Notes: generated from the letters alone by a model not told the origin. DNA of 64,000 bases from Halostagnicola kamekurae (GCF_900116205.1 NZ_FOZS01000003.1:427680-491679), one strand, 5' to 3'. Shown: positions 25,920-34,952, counted from the first letter of the stretch. Numbers and translations: made by a program.

Positions 25920-26972
25920 ATGGAAGCTGCTGGACTATTAGTGCCGATGTTTCGTCGGCAGATGGAACACTGTCAGGTAACCGCGGACGAATCAGTCGCG
26001 CTCGTTACCGACGTCAAGAGCAATCGCGAACACGTCGCCGCGAGTTTCTCGGCGGCACAAGACATCGGCGCTGAAGCGTTCGAAGTACAGATTCCCGAAT
26101 ACGGTCGCAACTCCGTCGGCGCCGAAATCTCGCCCGGACAGGGTGGCAGCCTCCGACTGCCCCGCGGCCCGGTCGAAGCGTGCAAAACCGCGGACATGGT
26201 CTTCGATTTCACCCTCGAAGGGTTCATTCACGTGCCCGAACGAGACGAAATTCGCGACGCCGGAACTCGAATCCTCCGCGTCGGTGCACGAGAACCGTTC
26301 GTTCTCCGCCGCCTGATGCCCTGGGAGCCGGAAGAAGCTCAGGCCGTCAAAGAAAAGGTTCAGGCGCATCGAGACCTGCTCGAGTCGACCGACGAGATGC
26401 GGATCACTTCGGAGTACGGGACAGATGTCACGATGGAGGTCGAACCGAGCACCGCGTTCGACTCCTACGGATTCGTCGACGAGCCCGGAAAGTGGGACGT
26501 TTGGGGCCAGAACATGGTCTCGAACTATCCGACGAACGTGAACGGCACGATCGTCATCGCCGCAGGCGACTACAACGTCGTGCCGTTTAACGACTATATC
26601 GACTCCTCGATCGAATGCGTCGTCGAGGACGGATTCATCGAGGAGATCAAGGGCGACGGCGGTGATGCCGAACTCATGCGGGGACACATGGAGAGCTACG
26701 ACGACAGGGACGTCTTCGCGACGAGTCACTTCGGTTGGGGACTCAACGAAAACGGGACGTTCTACAACATGGCGATCAAGGGTCGAAAGCCGGACGAAGC
26801 CGGCGTGAGCGCGAGCGAAGGTCGCGTCTGGGAGGGGAACATGCTCTGGAGTACCGGTCCGAACACCCATCAGGACCGGTACACGAACTGCCACTACGAT
26901 ATCGCACAGAAGAACTGCAGCGTCTACCTCGACGGTGAACCGGTCGTGGTCGAGGGCGACCTCGTCGAGTAA
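25920..26972 (+). CDS. 2,5-Dihydroxypyridine 5,6-dioxygenase-like protein (NicX family)
   Basis: 350 residues from ATG 25920, about the length of Pseudomonas NicX. The fold is related to M29 aminopeptidases. The iron ligands established for NicX (His265, His318, Asp320) have counterparts here: His270 in ATSHFGWGLNENG, and His325/Asp327 in TNCHYDIAQKNC, with nearly the same spacing. Other family-like segments are GRNSVGAEISP, VADMVFDFTLEG-type (here TADMVFDFTLEGFIHVPE) and WDVWGQNMVSNYPTNVNGTIVIA. NicX opens the ring of 2,5-dihydroxypyridine to N-formylmaleamate with O2. The exact substrate here is unproven. It stands divergent from the AspDH/DMT/VOC operon and upstream of the ThDP enzyme. Confidence 0.75.
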   Translation: MEAAGLLVPMFRRQMEHCQVTADESVALVTDVKSNREHVAASFSAAQDIGAEAFEVQIPEYGRNSVGAEISPGQGGSLRLPRGPVEACKTADMVFDFTLEGFIHVPERDEIRDAGTRILRVGAREPFVLRRLMPWEPEEAQAVKEKVQAHRDLLESTDEMRITSEYGTDVTMEVEPSTAFDSYGFVDEPGKWDVWGQNMVSNYPTNVNGTIVIAAGDYNVVPFNDYIDSSIECVVEDGFIEEIKGDGGDAELMRGHMESYDDRDVFATSHFGWGLNENGTFYNMAIKGRKPDEAGVSASEGRVWEGNMLWSTGPNTHQDRYTNCHYDIAQKNCSVYLDGEPVVVEGDLVE

Positions 26973-27137
26973 TTCAACGGTTGCAGTACCGGACAGACCC
27001 GCTCGTTCACGGGCGCGTTTTTGCAAACCGACGGGGCTGACGATCACACGCCGTCTTTGAGAGATTCATTTTCCCCGAAATAGACCCGTTCAGACGGTGA
27101 CGACAAATTTAATAGGCCGGGTTTGCCAACGAGTAGT

Positions 27138-28799
27138 ATGACAACTGGAGGCGAAGTCGTTGGAACCGTGCTTGCCGAACACGGCGTTTCGCAGGCGTAC
27201 GTTCTCCTCGGGAATCAGACGGTGACCATCGCGGATGGACTCCACGAACGTGGCGGTGACGTGATCAGCGCTCGACACGAGTACAACGCCGCGGTGATGG
27301 CCGACACCTACGGTCGGCTCACCGGCGACCCCGGCGTCGCAGTTACCGTTGCCGGTCCCGGCGGCACGAATGCGCTGACAGGCGTCGCACAGGCGTATAC
27401 CGCCGCATCGCCGATGATCCTCATCAGCGCGGTGTTGCCGGAGGACGAACACACCGAGGCGCTTCACGGTGTCGACGATCAGCACTTCCTTCGGAAGGCG
27501 TTCGAACCTGCCACGAAGTGGAGTACGCAGGTTCACGACTCGAGCCAACTGAAGACGACCCTCGCTCGAGCGTTCGACATCGCGACGCGCGGTCGACCTG
27601 GACCCGTTTTTATCGGCGTCGACGAGGATATCCTCCAGAACGAGATCGAGGTTCCAGACGCCGCGTCCGTCCGCGAATCGCACGACGACCCGAGCGTGTC
27701 CGCGGATACCGTCGCCGATGCGCTCGAGCCGGTACAGGCGGCCGAGAAACGATGTCTCTACGTGGGCAAAGGCGTCTCACGGGCGTTCGCTGCGGAGACG
27801 GTAGTCGACATCGCCGAGTCGCTCGACGCACCCGTCGTCTGTCCCCGGCACTATCCCGACTCGTTCCCGAACGACCATGCGCTCTTCGCGGGAACGGTCG
27901 GAATGTCGGACCATCCGGCTGCCAGCACCGCGCTGGCGAACGCGGAAGCCGTCCTCTCACTCGGCGTGCGGACCAACTCACACGAGGCGGCCGTCCTCGG
28001 CGACCGAACTGGCGATGACGTTCGAATCGTTTACCTCGACGATCCGCCCTACGAATTCCCGGCGTCGACGGCGGCCGAAGTCGTTACAGGGGACCTCGGG
28101 CCCGCTCTCGAGGACGCTCGAACGATACTCGAATCCGGTGCGGGCGAGACGGACGCAGCCTATCGACAGGCGGTTCGAGAGGAAGTCGAACGCGTCGAGA
28201 CCGGCGTGGCCGCCTATCTCGAGGAAGTGCGTTCGCAGACGCCGATCCATCCGCTCGTGATCATGGACGAACTTCGGGAGGTGGCCGACGACGACGTTCT
28301 GCTGACCGGAGATGCGGGCGCCGCAGGCGGTGCGTGGCCGAACGACGTCTTCGAGTACCGCGAGACGAACAGCTTCCAGCACTCCCGACTCTACGATTCG
28401 ATGGGGTTCCCCGTTCCAGCAGGAAACGCCGCAAAACTGGTCGACGACGACCGACAGGTCGTCAACCTCATCGGCGACGGCGGCTTCCTGATGTGCAACA
28501 TGGAACTCGCGACCGCCGTCGAGACGGAGACCGACGCGGTAACGATCGTCTTCAACGACGGCAAATACGGGATGATCTGGAACTATCAACGGCGGGACAA
28601 CCACGCCGAAATCGCAACTGACATTCCGACGGTCGACATCGCGACGATGGCCGAATCGTTCGGCGTTCGTGGCGTCCGCGTCACCGACCCGGACGAAGTT
28701 CGACCCGCGCTGGCCGACGCGCTCGAGGCCGAGGAACACGTCGTCCTCGACGTCCGAATCGATCCGGAGGCGGAATACGTCTCCCGGCGGATCTGGTAG
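27138..28799 (+). CDS. Thiamine diphosphate-dependent enzyme, acetolactate synthase-like
   Basis: 553 residues. The N-terminal PYR domain carries the catalytic Glu (ISARHEYNAAVMADTYGRLTG) and GVAVTVAGPGGTNALTGVAQAYTAASPMI; the middle TH3 domain is about residues 190-330; the C-terminal PP domain has the ThDP motif NLIGDGGFLMCNMELATAVET ending at FNDGKYGMIWNYQ. Members include acetolactate synthase, benzoylformate decarboxylase and sulfoacetaldehyde acetyltransferase. There is no small regulatory subunit nearby, so a catabolic 2-oxoacid decarboxylase or carboligase in the aromatic island is more likely than branched-chain synthesis. A TATA-like tttaata stands about 30 bases before ATG. Other long frames are shadows. 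Confidence 0.88.
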   Translation: MTTGGEVVGTVLAEHGVSQAYVLLGNQTVTIADGLHERGGDVISARHEYNAAVMADTYGRLTGDPGVAVTVAGPGGTNALTGVAQAYTAASPMILISAVLPEDEHTEALHGVDDQHFLRKAFEPATKWSTQVHDSSQLKTTLARAFDIATRGRPGPVFIGVDEDILQNEIEVPDAASVRESHDDPSVSADTVADALEPVQAAEKRCLYVGKGVSRAFAAETVVDIAESLDAPVVCPRHYPDSFPNDHALFAGTVGMSDHPAASTALANAEAVLSLGVRTNSHEAAVLGDRTGDDVRIVYLDDPPYEFPASTAAEVVTGDLGPALEDARTILESGAGETDAAYRQAVREEVERVETGVAAYLEEVRSQTPIHPLVIMDELREVADDDVLLTGDAGAAGGAWPNDVFEYRETNSFQHSRLYDSMGFPVPAGNAAKLVDDDRQVVNLIGDGGFLMCNMELATAVETETDAVTIVFNDGKYGMIWNYQRRDNHAEIATDIPTVDIATMAESFGVRGVRVTDPDEVRPALADALEAEEHVVLDVRIDPEAEYVSRRIW

Positions 28800-28923
28800 C
28801 TTCCCCGCATTTCTCAACCTCTGTCGCGTATCGAACCTCGGCTCACGGCATCCGTCTGATGGACGGTCGTTGGCTCGAGTCGATAGAATAATTGTCCTCC
28901 CGCCACAGATATCGAACGTTACG

Positions 28924-29796
28924 ATGCCAGTCATGCAACCGACGCCCGACGACATCACCCTCCGTGGAATCAACTACGAAAGCGACGACGGAACGGCGTT
29001 CGACGGGTTCGAACTGACGAGCGACGTCTCGACGTTCGACGGCCGAAACGTCGGCGTCCTCTTTTTGCACGGGCTCCGCGGATTCGCCCTCGGCGCTGGC
29101 ATTTCGCCCGTCGCGCATCCGCTCGCTCGAGCGGGAGCGCGGTGTCTCACGATCAACAAGCGAAACAGCGGGAAAGGCTACGTCACGTCCGAGTTCGACG
29201 AAATCGACAACGACATTCGTGGGGGCGTTGAGTGGCTCGCCGAACGCGGGTGCGACGACGTCGTGCTCTGGGGGCGGAGTCTCGGCGCCACCGAGGCCGC
29301 CTACTATCAGGGGTTGCGAAACGACGACGACGTCGACGGACTCGTCCTCGCCGCACCGTTTGCGGACATTCGCGAGCGGTCGACTCGAGGGTACTTCGAA
29401 GCCGTCTCGGATGACCCCGACGAGGCGTACGAATCGTTCGTCGACGAGGCGCGCGAACTCGTCGACGCCGGTCGCGAGAACGAAATCGTCGCGTTACCGC
29501 GGCCGGTCGGCGACGAGATCGAGTACATTCCGATGACTGCGGCGGCGTTTCTCTCCTATCGGTCACCCGAGAGCGCGTGTGCAACGATCGACTGGGTACC
29601 GGAGATCGATGTCCCCAGTCTGCTACTACCGCACGCGTCGGATCGAAACGTCACCCCGGCAGAAGCGACTGAGATCGCAGATGCGTACCCCGACTCGACA
29701 TCGGTCACGGTCCATCCTGTCGAGGCGGATCACTTCTTCACCGGCGCGGAGTCACAGGTTGCGGGTGTCACGGCCGATTTCCTTCGGTCCCTTTGA
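28924..29796 (+). CDS. Alpha/beta hydrolase
   Basis: 290 residues from ATG 28924 (MPVMQPTPDD). The fold is indicated by VGVLFLHGLRGFALGAG (oxyanion loop), the nucleophile elbow VVLWGRSLGATEAAYYQG (Ser in GRSLGA), a late acid in LLPHASDRNVTPAEA and the catalytic His in VEADHFFTGAESQ. It is closest in style to dienelactone-hydrolase/prolyl-oligopeptidase-like esterases. It lies 124 bases after the ThDP gene in the same direction, and could hydrolyse a ring-cleavage product, an ester or an amide in the island. The exact reaction is not determined. Confidence 0.85.
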   Translation: MPVMQPTPDDITLRGINYESDDGTAFDGFELTSDVSTFDGRNVGVLFLHGLRGFALGAGISPVAHPLARAGARCLTINKRNSGKGYVTSEFDEIDNDIRGGVEWLAERGCDDVVLWGRSLGATEAAYYQGLRNDDDVDGLVLAAPFADIRERSTRGYFEAVSDDPDEAYESFVDEARELVDAGRENEIVALPRPVGDEIEYIPMTAAAFLSYRSPESACATIDWVPEIDVPSLLLPHASDRNVTPAEATEIADAYPDSTSVTVHPVEADHFFTGAESQVAGVTADFLRSL

Positions 29797-29855
29797 TGAA
29801 ACGGCCCACCGTCGTCTGAAGCCGCGGATTCCCCACCCCTGCGCGTTGTAGCCGA

Positions 29856-30635
29856 CTACGAATTCTGCGTCATCTGCATGTTGATCTCGACGATGTTCGC
29901 CGCGTTCCTGACTGTTTTGGGGATTTCGACCTGAAACCGATCGCCTTGTAATCGGCTCGTCGGACCGCAGACGCCGAGTGCAGCAACGATGGAACTATCA
30001 GGTGCGTGGATGGGCGCGGCGACACAGCGCATCCCGCGAGTCACCTCGCTTCTGCTAAAGGCGACACCGCGCTCGCGAATCGACTCGAGTTCCTCGAGGA
30101 GCGTCTCGAGATCGGTTACCGTTTTATCGGTTCTCGCTGGAAGTCCGTGTTCGTCGACGATGTCACGAACCGTCGACTCCGATAGGTGGGCGAGTATCGC
30201 TTTCCCCTGCGACGTACAGTGGAGGTATTCGCGTTGGCCCGGCTGGATCGTGGTTTCGATCGCGTTTTCGCCCTCGGTTTTGTAGAGATAGACGCCGTGT
30301 CCCTGTTCTTCGACGACGAGTCGGGCGAGTTCGCCCGTTTCCGAGGCTAACTCGTCGAGCGGATCCTGGGCACACTGGTAGACGAGGTTTTGTCGTTTCG
30401 CGAACTCACCGATCTCGAGCAACTGCAGGCCGAGCCGATACTCCCCGTTGTACTCCATTACCGCACCGTGTCGCTTGAGGGTGCTTAGATACGTATGCAC
30501 GGACCCTTTGGACATGTCTAGTTCGTTAGCAATTTCCGTTACCCCACTACTTCCCTCTTCTTTCAAGACCCCCAAAATCCGAAACGCTCGATCGACCGAT
30601 TTGATCCGCCGCCGTTCCTCGCCTGTGTCTCCCAT
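29856..30635 (-). CDS. IclR family transcriptional regulator
   Basis: 259 residues. The N-terminal winged helix RIKSVDRAFRILGVLKEEGSSGVTEIANELDMSKGSVHTYLSTLKRHGAVMEYNGEYRLG is followed by the IclR effector domain (LDELASETGELARLVVEEQGHGVYLYKTEG ... DEHGLPARTDKTVTDLETLLEELESIRERGVAFSRSEVTRGMRCVAAPI). Such regulators sense aromatic or sugar acids. It sits centrally in the catabolic island, convergent with the hydrolase gene and in the same direction as the dioxygenase operon ending 450 bases upstream. Three copies of a spaced inverted motif stand in that 450-base gap, one just upstream of its own TATA region, suggesting autoregulation. Confidence 0.93.
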   Translation of the reverse strand: MGDTGEERRRIKSVDRAFRILGVLKEEGSSGVTEIANELDMSKGSVHTYLSTLKRHGAVMEYNGEYRLGLQLLEIGEFAKRQNLVYQCAQDPLDELASETGELARLVVEEQGHGVYLYKTEGENAIETTIQPGQREYLHCTSQGKAILAHLSESTVRDIVDEHGLPARTDKTVTDLETLLEELESIRERGVAFSRSEVTRGMRCVAAPIHAPDSSIVAALGVCGPTSRLQGDRFQVEIPKTVRNAANIVEINMQMTQNS

Positions 30636-30665
30636 ACGTCCGAATCGAACGCTAGTGATAAAAAT

Positions 30666-30884
30666 GTTTGGTAATCACAAACGTGAAAGCGACCACTCTA
30701 TCGGTATTCCGTCTTGAAAACCCGACTCCAGCTGTCGCTATCACTGGAACGTTCTCCCACATGTTTGGAATTCACAAACGCCGATATCGGGCGCTACTAC
30801 CGGTATTTCAGCTCTACCCTTGCATATTTTACATCTGTATTTCCGTAATTGGTTGCCAATATATCCGTTCGGTAATCACAAACC
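30666..30884. promoter_or_regulatory. Three copies of GTTTG-N7-CAAAC, candidate IclR operators
   Basis: gtttggtaatcacaaacg (30666-30683), gtttggaattcacaaacg (30763-30780) and gttcggtaatcacaaacc (30867-30884) share nearly all 18 bases and have inverted GTTTG/CAAAC arms. They are spaced 97 and 104 bases, about nine to ten helical turns. The first lies right upstream of an AT element (minus-strand ATTTTTATC, about 30652-30660) that fits the TATA box of the IclR gene. The remainder of 30636-31085 shows no gene. Binding by the neighbouring IclR protein is inferred. Confidence 0.7.
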
Positions 30885-31085
30885 CAGATTGATGTTCTGT
30901 ATCACGGGTCTGCCGAACACTCGCCACTCCGAGTTGCTCACTGACTTCTCGAGAGAGACGTTTGTGCCGGGCTCGGGTGGGTGGGACGAGTTCAGAAACA
31001 GCCGTTCACCCTTCAGTGGTACAATTGCGTCTGCTCATACCAATTGACCTATCGAGCGTGCGATAAAATGCAATCCGGTGTCCGT

Positions 31086-31541
31086 TCAGTGAACGCCGTG
31101 ATGGTGGTCATCTTCGGGACCGAACGGCGTCTCGAGCAGGTCGGAGAAGTATTCGATCCGCTTGTGCGTAAGTGCGTCGAGCTCCGCCGGACTGAGACGG
31201 CACGCGTAGCCCAGTTTCGGGGACGTGATTGACAGTCGCTGTCCGGCCGTCGTTTCGACTTTTCGGAGTTTGACGACCGTATACTCGTTGCTTATCTGTA
31301 ACTCGTCCGATGGCTCGGTCGCGTTCGTGCCGTCCTCGTGGGGAACCGAAGCGAGCGCTTCGAAGACTTCATCGTCCTGCCACGTGAGACTCTCGAGCGC
31401 CAGCGCGTCTACTCGCGTCTCGGCGCTCTCGCCGCTGAGTATCAGCCGTTCCCCGGTCGGCGTTTGCAGCGTCCACAGTGCGACCGTCAGATCGCCGTCC
31501 GTTAGCGTGAGCGGGTCAACTATTGGTCGTGTCGAGGTCAT
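31086..31541 (-). CDS. Hypothetical third gene of the ring-hydroxylase operon
   Basis: 151 residues from the ATG at 31539-31541, overlapping the stop of the beta-subunit gene by four bases (ATGA). The sequence is beta-rich in the first half (LTLTDGDLTVALWTLQTPTGERLILSGESAETRVDALALESLTWQDD) and ends with DHHHGVH, a His cluster that might bind metal. There is no iron-sulfur motif, so it is not the ferredoxin component. The tight coupling to alpha and beta subunits argues for an accessory role in assembly, electron transfer or substrate handling. I do not recognise the family. A longer frame upstream overlaps the beta subunit and is a shadow. Confidence 0.7.
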   Translation of the reverse strand: MTSTRPIVDPLTLTDGDLTVALWTLQTPTGERLILSGESAETRVDALALESLTWQDDEVFEALASVPHEDGTNATEPSDELQISNEYTVVKLRKVETTAGQRLSITSPKLGYACRLSPAELDALTHKRIEYFSDLLETPFGPEDDHHHGVH

Positions 31542-32086
31542 AGGATGATCGAAAGCGAGTCGGTCGGGATCACCGTGTGGTCGAGCAGCACGGTTCGTCG
31601 GGCGAGTTTCAACCCTTCGCTTTGATCCGACCAGTCGGGAACGTAGCCGTCCTCGTCGCGACGGAGCGTATCGTGACGCTCCATCGAGAGGATGTCGGGA
31701 TCGGTTTCGGCCTTGCGCGACCTGACGATGACGAGGTTGTTTTTGAGTTCGATTTGGTCGTCCGTACAGTCGGTTACCCGAACGTTCGAGACCTGCCGGC
31801 GGGTCCGAGAGGGCGGATCCTCCGACCAGGCGAAGTCGCTCGACATCCGCTCGGTCCGCACCTTGAGCGTTCCCCAGTCCTCTTTCATGTGGAAGGCCTC
31901 CTCGCTGAACTCCGTGTTGGAGGACCGTTCGCGCGTCGTTCGAATCGGCACTCGGTACTCGATGTCCTCGGTGACGAGGTCGTGCCAGTCGCTCAACCGA
32001 CGATCGTCGAGCAGTTCCGCCGCGTGATAGAGGAACTCCTCGCACTCGAGGCGGAGCGTTCGTCGGCGTTCAAACCCGTCCTGCAT
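31538..32086 (-). CDS. Ring-hydroxylating dioxygenase beta subunit
   Basis: 182 residues. SnoaL/NTF2-like fold of the small subunit: EEFLYHAAELLDDRRLSDWHDLVTEDIEYRVPIRTTRER, then MKEDWGTLKVRTERM and the late strands SNVRVTDCTDDQIELKNNLVIVRSR. The family's subunit has no active-site metal and stabilises an alpha3beta3 hexamer while shaping substrate choice. The start (ATG 32084-32086) directly follows the alpha-subunit stop, and its own stop overlaps the next gene by four bases, so all three are one transcript. Confidence 0.9.
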   Translation of the reverse strand: MQDGFERRRTLRLECEEFLYHAAELLDDRRLSDWHDLVTEDIEYRVPIRTTRERSSNTEFSEEAFHMKEDWGTLKVRTERMSSDFAWSEDPPSRTRRQVSNVRVTDCTDDQIELKNNLVIVRSRKAETDPDILSMERHDTLRRDEDGYVPDWSDQSEGLKLARRTVLLDHTVIPTDSLSIIL

Positions 32087-32087
32087 G

Positions 32088-33461
32088 TTATTCAGCCCCC
32101 TCCGTCGTCATCGTCTCGTGCCATTTCCGGTAAAAGTCGAGTTGATTCTCGTCGGTCACGCCGCCGTTCGCGTAGGCCGTTCCTGGCCCTGCCCAGTCAT
32201 CGTCGACCTCCGCTGCGGTGTTCTCGCCGCGTCCCATCGTAAACAGCGTCGTCGCCTCCGTCTGCTCTGCGAACACGCTGCCCGCCGCCTCGTCGATCCC
32301 GTCCCAGATACCGATATCGTCCGGCTCGAAGTTACCCGCGGCGCTGAACGTCGACATCCCGACCTCGTAAACGCGTTCTTTGTATTCGTCGGGCGCGTCC
32401 GTCGGTGCGAGAATCCAGTTCCAGGCCTCCATCTCACCGGGGCCACGGGGTTGCCACTGACGCAGACAGAAGGTTCCGACGGGGTCTTTGTTCGGATCGT
32501 CGCGACCGCCGAGGAAGATAAAGGAGAGGTTCGGGAATATCGTCCCGAGGGTCACGCCCGACTTGCGTGCGACCTCGTGCTGGTCGTCATCGAGCGCATC
32601 GTGGTTGAACGTCTCGACGACCCGTTCGGGGTGGCCCCAGAACATCGGCTTTTCCGACTCGATCTGGTAGATGCTAAAGGCGTGCCCGTCGCAGTCGGCG
32701 ATGCCGTACAGTTCGCTTTCTTCCTCCCCGGTGGCCGTCTCGCTGCCGATTCCGACGTCGATCGCGGATTTGTGTCCCATCGGAACGTGGTAGTTATCGC
32801 CATAGAAGTTCTCAGTCGGCGTTTTCCAGTCGGCGTCGACGACCCAGCGCTGCGGGTCGCCGATGACTTCCATGTCGATCAGGTCGAAGTACATGTCGAG
32901 ATACCACGTCGCGCCGCCGAGATACTCCTCGAGCGACGGCGCTTCGGGCGCGATACAGGCGAAGACCAACCCGTTGTACGTATCGACGTGTGGCGCCTCA
33001 CGAAGTCCGTGCTCCTCGGCCTCGAGGTGATCGAATCCCGCGCCTTTCTGGGGCACACCGACCAGATCGCCCGTGTTCTGGTAGGTCCACCCGTGATAGG
33101 GACAGCGGAAGTGAGTCGTGTTTCCTTTCTCAGCACGGCAGATGTTCGCACCGCGGTGGCGACAACTGTTGAACAGCACTCGGATCTTGCCGTGCTCGTC
33201 GCGGACGAAAACGAAGGGGTCCTCCCCAATGGTCCGTTGGCGGTAATCCCCCGGTTCGGGCACCTCCGACTCGTGGCCGACGTACACCCAGGCCTGACCG
33301 AATATCTCGGTTAACTCCCGTTGATAGATATCTTCGTCGTTGAGGATCTCTATCGGAACTTCTCCCTGTTCTAGGGTCTCTCCCATGGAGTCGAGTATTC
33401 GCCGAGTCCGTTGTGGGCCGGACTCGCCCGCGGACAGTGACTGCTCTATGTCGTGGGACAT
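32088..33461 (-). CDS. Rieske ring-hydroxylating dioxygenase alpha subunit
   Basis: 457 residues. The Rieske [2Fe-2S] ligands are Cys100, His102, Cys120 and His123 (SCRHRGANIC and CPYHGW). The mononuclear iron site follows the naphthalene dioxygenase pattern D-x2-H-x4-H: Asp222, His225 and His230 in GDNYHVPMGH; the third ligand, an Asp, should lie in the C-terminal half, for example around PTDAPDEYKE. The enzyme inserts both atoms of O2 into an aromatic ring to give a cis-dihydrodiol. No reductase or ferredoxin gene is within the island, so electrons must come from elsewhere. The gene is first in a leftward operon; the N-terminus is taken at ATG 33459-33461. Confidence 0.93.
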   Translation of the reverse strand: MSHDIEQSLSAGESGPQRTRRILDSMGETLEQGEVPIEILNDEDIYQRELTEIFGQAWVYVGHESEVPEPGDYRQRTIGEDPFVFVRDEHGKIRVLFNSCRHRGANICRAEKGNTTHFRCPYHGWTYQNTGDLVGVPQKGAGFDHLEAEEHGLREAPHVDTYNGLVFACIAPEAPSLEEYLGGATWYLDMYFDLIDMEVIGDPQRWVVDADWKTPTENFYGDNYHVPMGHKSAIDVGIGSETATGEEESELYGIADCDGHAFSIYQIESEKPMFWGHPERVVETFNHDALDDDQHEVARKSGVTLGTIFPNLSFIFLGGRDDPNKDPVGTFCLRQWQPRGPGEMEAWNWILAPTDAPDEYKERVYEVGMSTFSAAGNFEPDDIGIWDGIDEAAGSVFAEQTEATTLFTMGRGENTAAEVDDDWAGPGTAYANGGVTDENQLDFYRKWHETMTTEGAE

Positions 33462-33627
33462 GTATACATACCAATCCAGCGGGTTACAACTACTTAGTTA
33501 TTGTTCCACGGAGATCCGGACGACAGCGCGCCGGTGACCGAGTCGTTGTGACTCATCGACCGGTTCGAAGTCGCCGCAACCGAATCTTTTTGAGCGCACT
33601 GACTCTATTCGATGGTGATCGACACGA

Positions 33628-34071
33628 ATGATCGGACACGCCACACACTACGGACTTAACGTACAGAACATAGAGCGTTCTCTCGAGTTCTACGGAGACC
33701 AACTCGGCTTCGAGGTTGACAGGCGATTTCCAGTGAGCGATGTCCAGAGCGATATCGTCGGCGTGGATGGCGTCGCGGGGGAGATCGCCTTTCTCGAGGC
33801 AGGTGGTTTCGAAATCGAACTGATCGCATACGATGCTCCCGAAAACGATGTCGTTCACGAGACTGCGGACGGACACGATGTCGGCGTTGCCCACATCTGT
33901 ATTACCGTCGACGACATCGCTGGTCTCTACGAAGAACTCACGCCAGCGGTGGAGTTCGTGAACGCGCCTCAGACCGTTGGTAACGGCGCTGATATCGCGT
34001 ACGCCCGTGATCCGGACGGAAATTACGTCGAACTGTACGAGCCACCCGCCAGTGACTCGGCCGGTGACTGA
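33628..34071 (+). CDS. VOC family protein (second in the island)
   Basis: 147 residues. Two VOC modules: GHATHYGLNVQNIERSLEFYGDQLGFEVDRRF and GVAHICITVDDIAGLYEELTPA, the latter followed by ADIAYARDPDGNYVELYEP. Metal-type residues are His (THYGLNV), Glu (EIELIAY), His (VAHICITV) and Glu (YVELYEP), the 2-His 2-Glu set of glyoxalase I and related epimerases. It starts 166 bases from the divergent dioxygenase alpha gene and is followed by the SDR gene. Role in the pathway: ring cleavage, isomerisation or aldehyde detoxification; glyoxalase-type chemistry seems slightly more likely. Confidence 0.85.
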   Translation: MIGHATHYGLNVQNIERSLEFYGDQLGFEVDRRFPVSDVQSDIVGVDGVAGEIAFLEAGGFEIELIAYDAPENDVVHETADGHDVGVAHICITVDDIAGLYEELTPAVEFVNAPQTVGNGADIAYARDPDGNYVELYEPPASDSAGD

Positions 34072-34124
34072 CGAGCGTCGCATACCCGGTAGATATTAGT
34101 GCCAACCGGCCGCTGTGAGAACTA

Positions 34125-34952
34125 ATGGGTTGGCTCGACAATCAGGTTACGCTGGTCACTGGCGGCGGCTCAGGGCTCGGACGCGCAGTGGTCGAGCGGT
34201 TTATCGACGAGGGCGCATCGGTTGGCGTACTGGATATCGACGAGCAGCGACTCGAGGACCTCGAGTCGGAGTTCGGGGACGACGTGGTCACCGTCGCAGG
34301 TGACGTGACGTCGATCGCCGACAACGAACGCGCCGTTTCCGAGACGGTCGACACCTTCGGTAAACTGGATGTGTTCGTCGGAAACGCAGGCGTATTCGAT
34401 CAGAACGTCTCTCTGCCGGAACTGTCCGACGAGGATCTCGAGGAGAGCTTTCGCGAACTGTTCGACGTGAACGTCCTCGGATACATGATGGGGGCCAAGG
34501 CGGCGTTGCCCGAACTCGCCGAAACCGGCGGACGGATCGTATTCACCGCCTCGCAAGCGAGCTTCGGGTCCGACGGCGGGGGTGCTCTGTACGTCCCTGC
34601 CAAGCACGCGGTACTCGGGCTGGTCCGACAGCTCGCATTCGAGCTCGCGCCGACGATCCGGGTCAACGCCGTCGCGCCGGGATTCGTGCCGACGGACCTC
34701 TCTGGGACCGACTCGCTCGGCGGCGAACGCGGCGTCGTGTCCGCCGAGGAGTTCGATCCCACGAATCATCCGCTCGAGATCACGCCGTCGGCCGCCGACT
34801 ACACCGGCGCGTACGTACTGCTAGCGTCCGAATTTGACTCCCGACCGATGACCGGATCGGTGATCCGGGCCGACCTCGGTCGCTCCGTTCGCGGGATTAC
34901 TGAAGTGAGCCGCTCGGCGGTCGAATACATCACCGAGGACGTGACGGACTGA
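34125..34952 (+). CDS. SDR family dehydrogenase, cis-dihydrodiol dehydrogenase-like
   Basis: 275 residues. NAD-binding TGGGSGLGRAVVERF (about residues 12-26), acidic end of strand 2 (VLDIDEQRL, which favours NAD), NAG motif in VGNAGVFDQN, catalytic Ser in FTASQASFG and Tyr/Lys in YVPAKHAVLG. The length and the insertions around GYMMGAKAALPELAETGG resemble 2,3-dihydroxy-2,3-dihydro-biphenyl/phenylpropionate dehydrogenases, which turn cis-dihydrodiols into catechols. It is next to the ring-hydroxylase operon, which supports this. The start is 53 bases after the VOC gene. Confidence 0.85.
   Translation: MGWLDNQVTLVTGGGSGLGRAVVERFIDEGASVGVLDIDEQRLEDLESEFGDDVVTVAGDVTSIADNERAVSETVDTFGKLDVFVGNAGVFDQNVSLPELSDEDLEESFRELFDVNVLGYMMGAKAALPELAETGGRIVFTASQASFGSDGGGALYVPAKHAVLGLVRQLAFELAPTIRVNAVAPGFVPTDLSGTDSLGGERGVVSAEEFDPTNHPLEITPSAADYTGAYVLLASEFDSRPMTGSVIRADLGRSVRGITEVSRSAVEYITEDVTD

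Noticed and set aside
32085..33314. 409-residue plus-strand frame opposite the Rieske alpha subunit
   Set aside because: Antisense of a clear dioxygenase gene; no recognisable domain.
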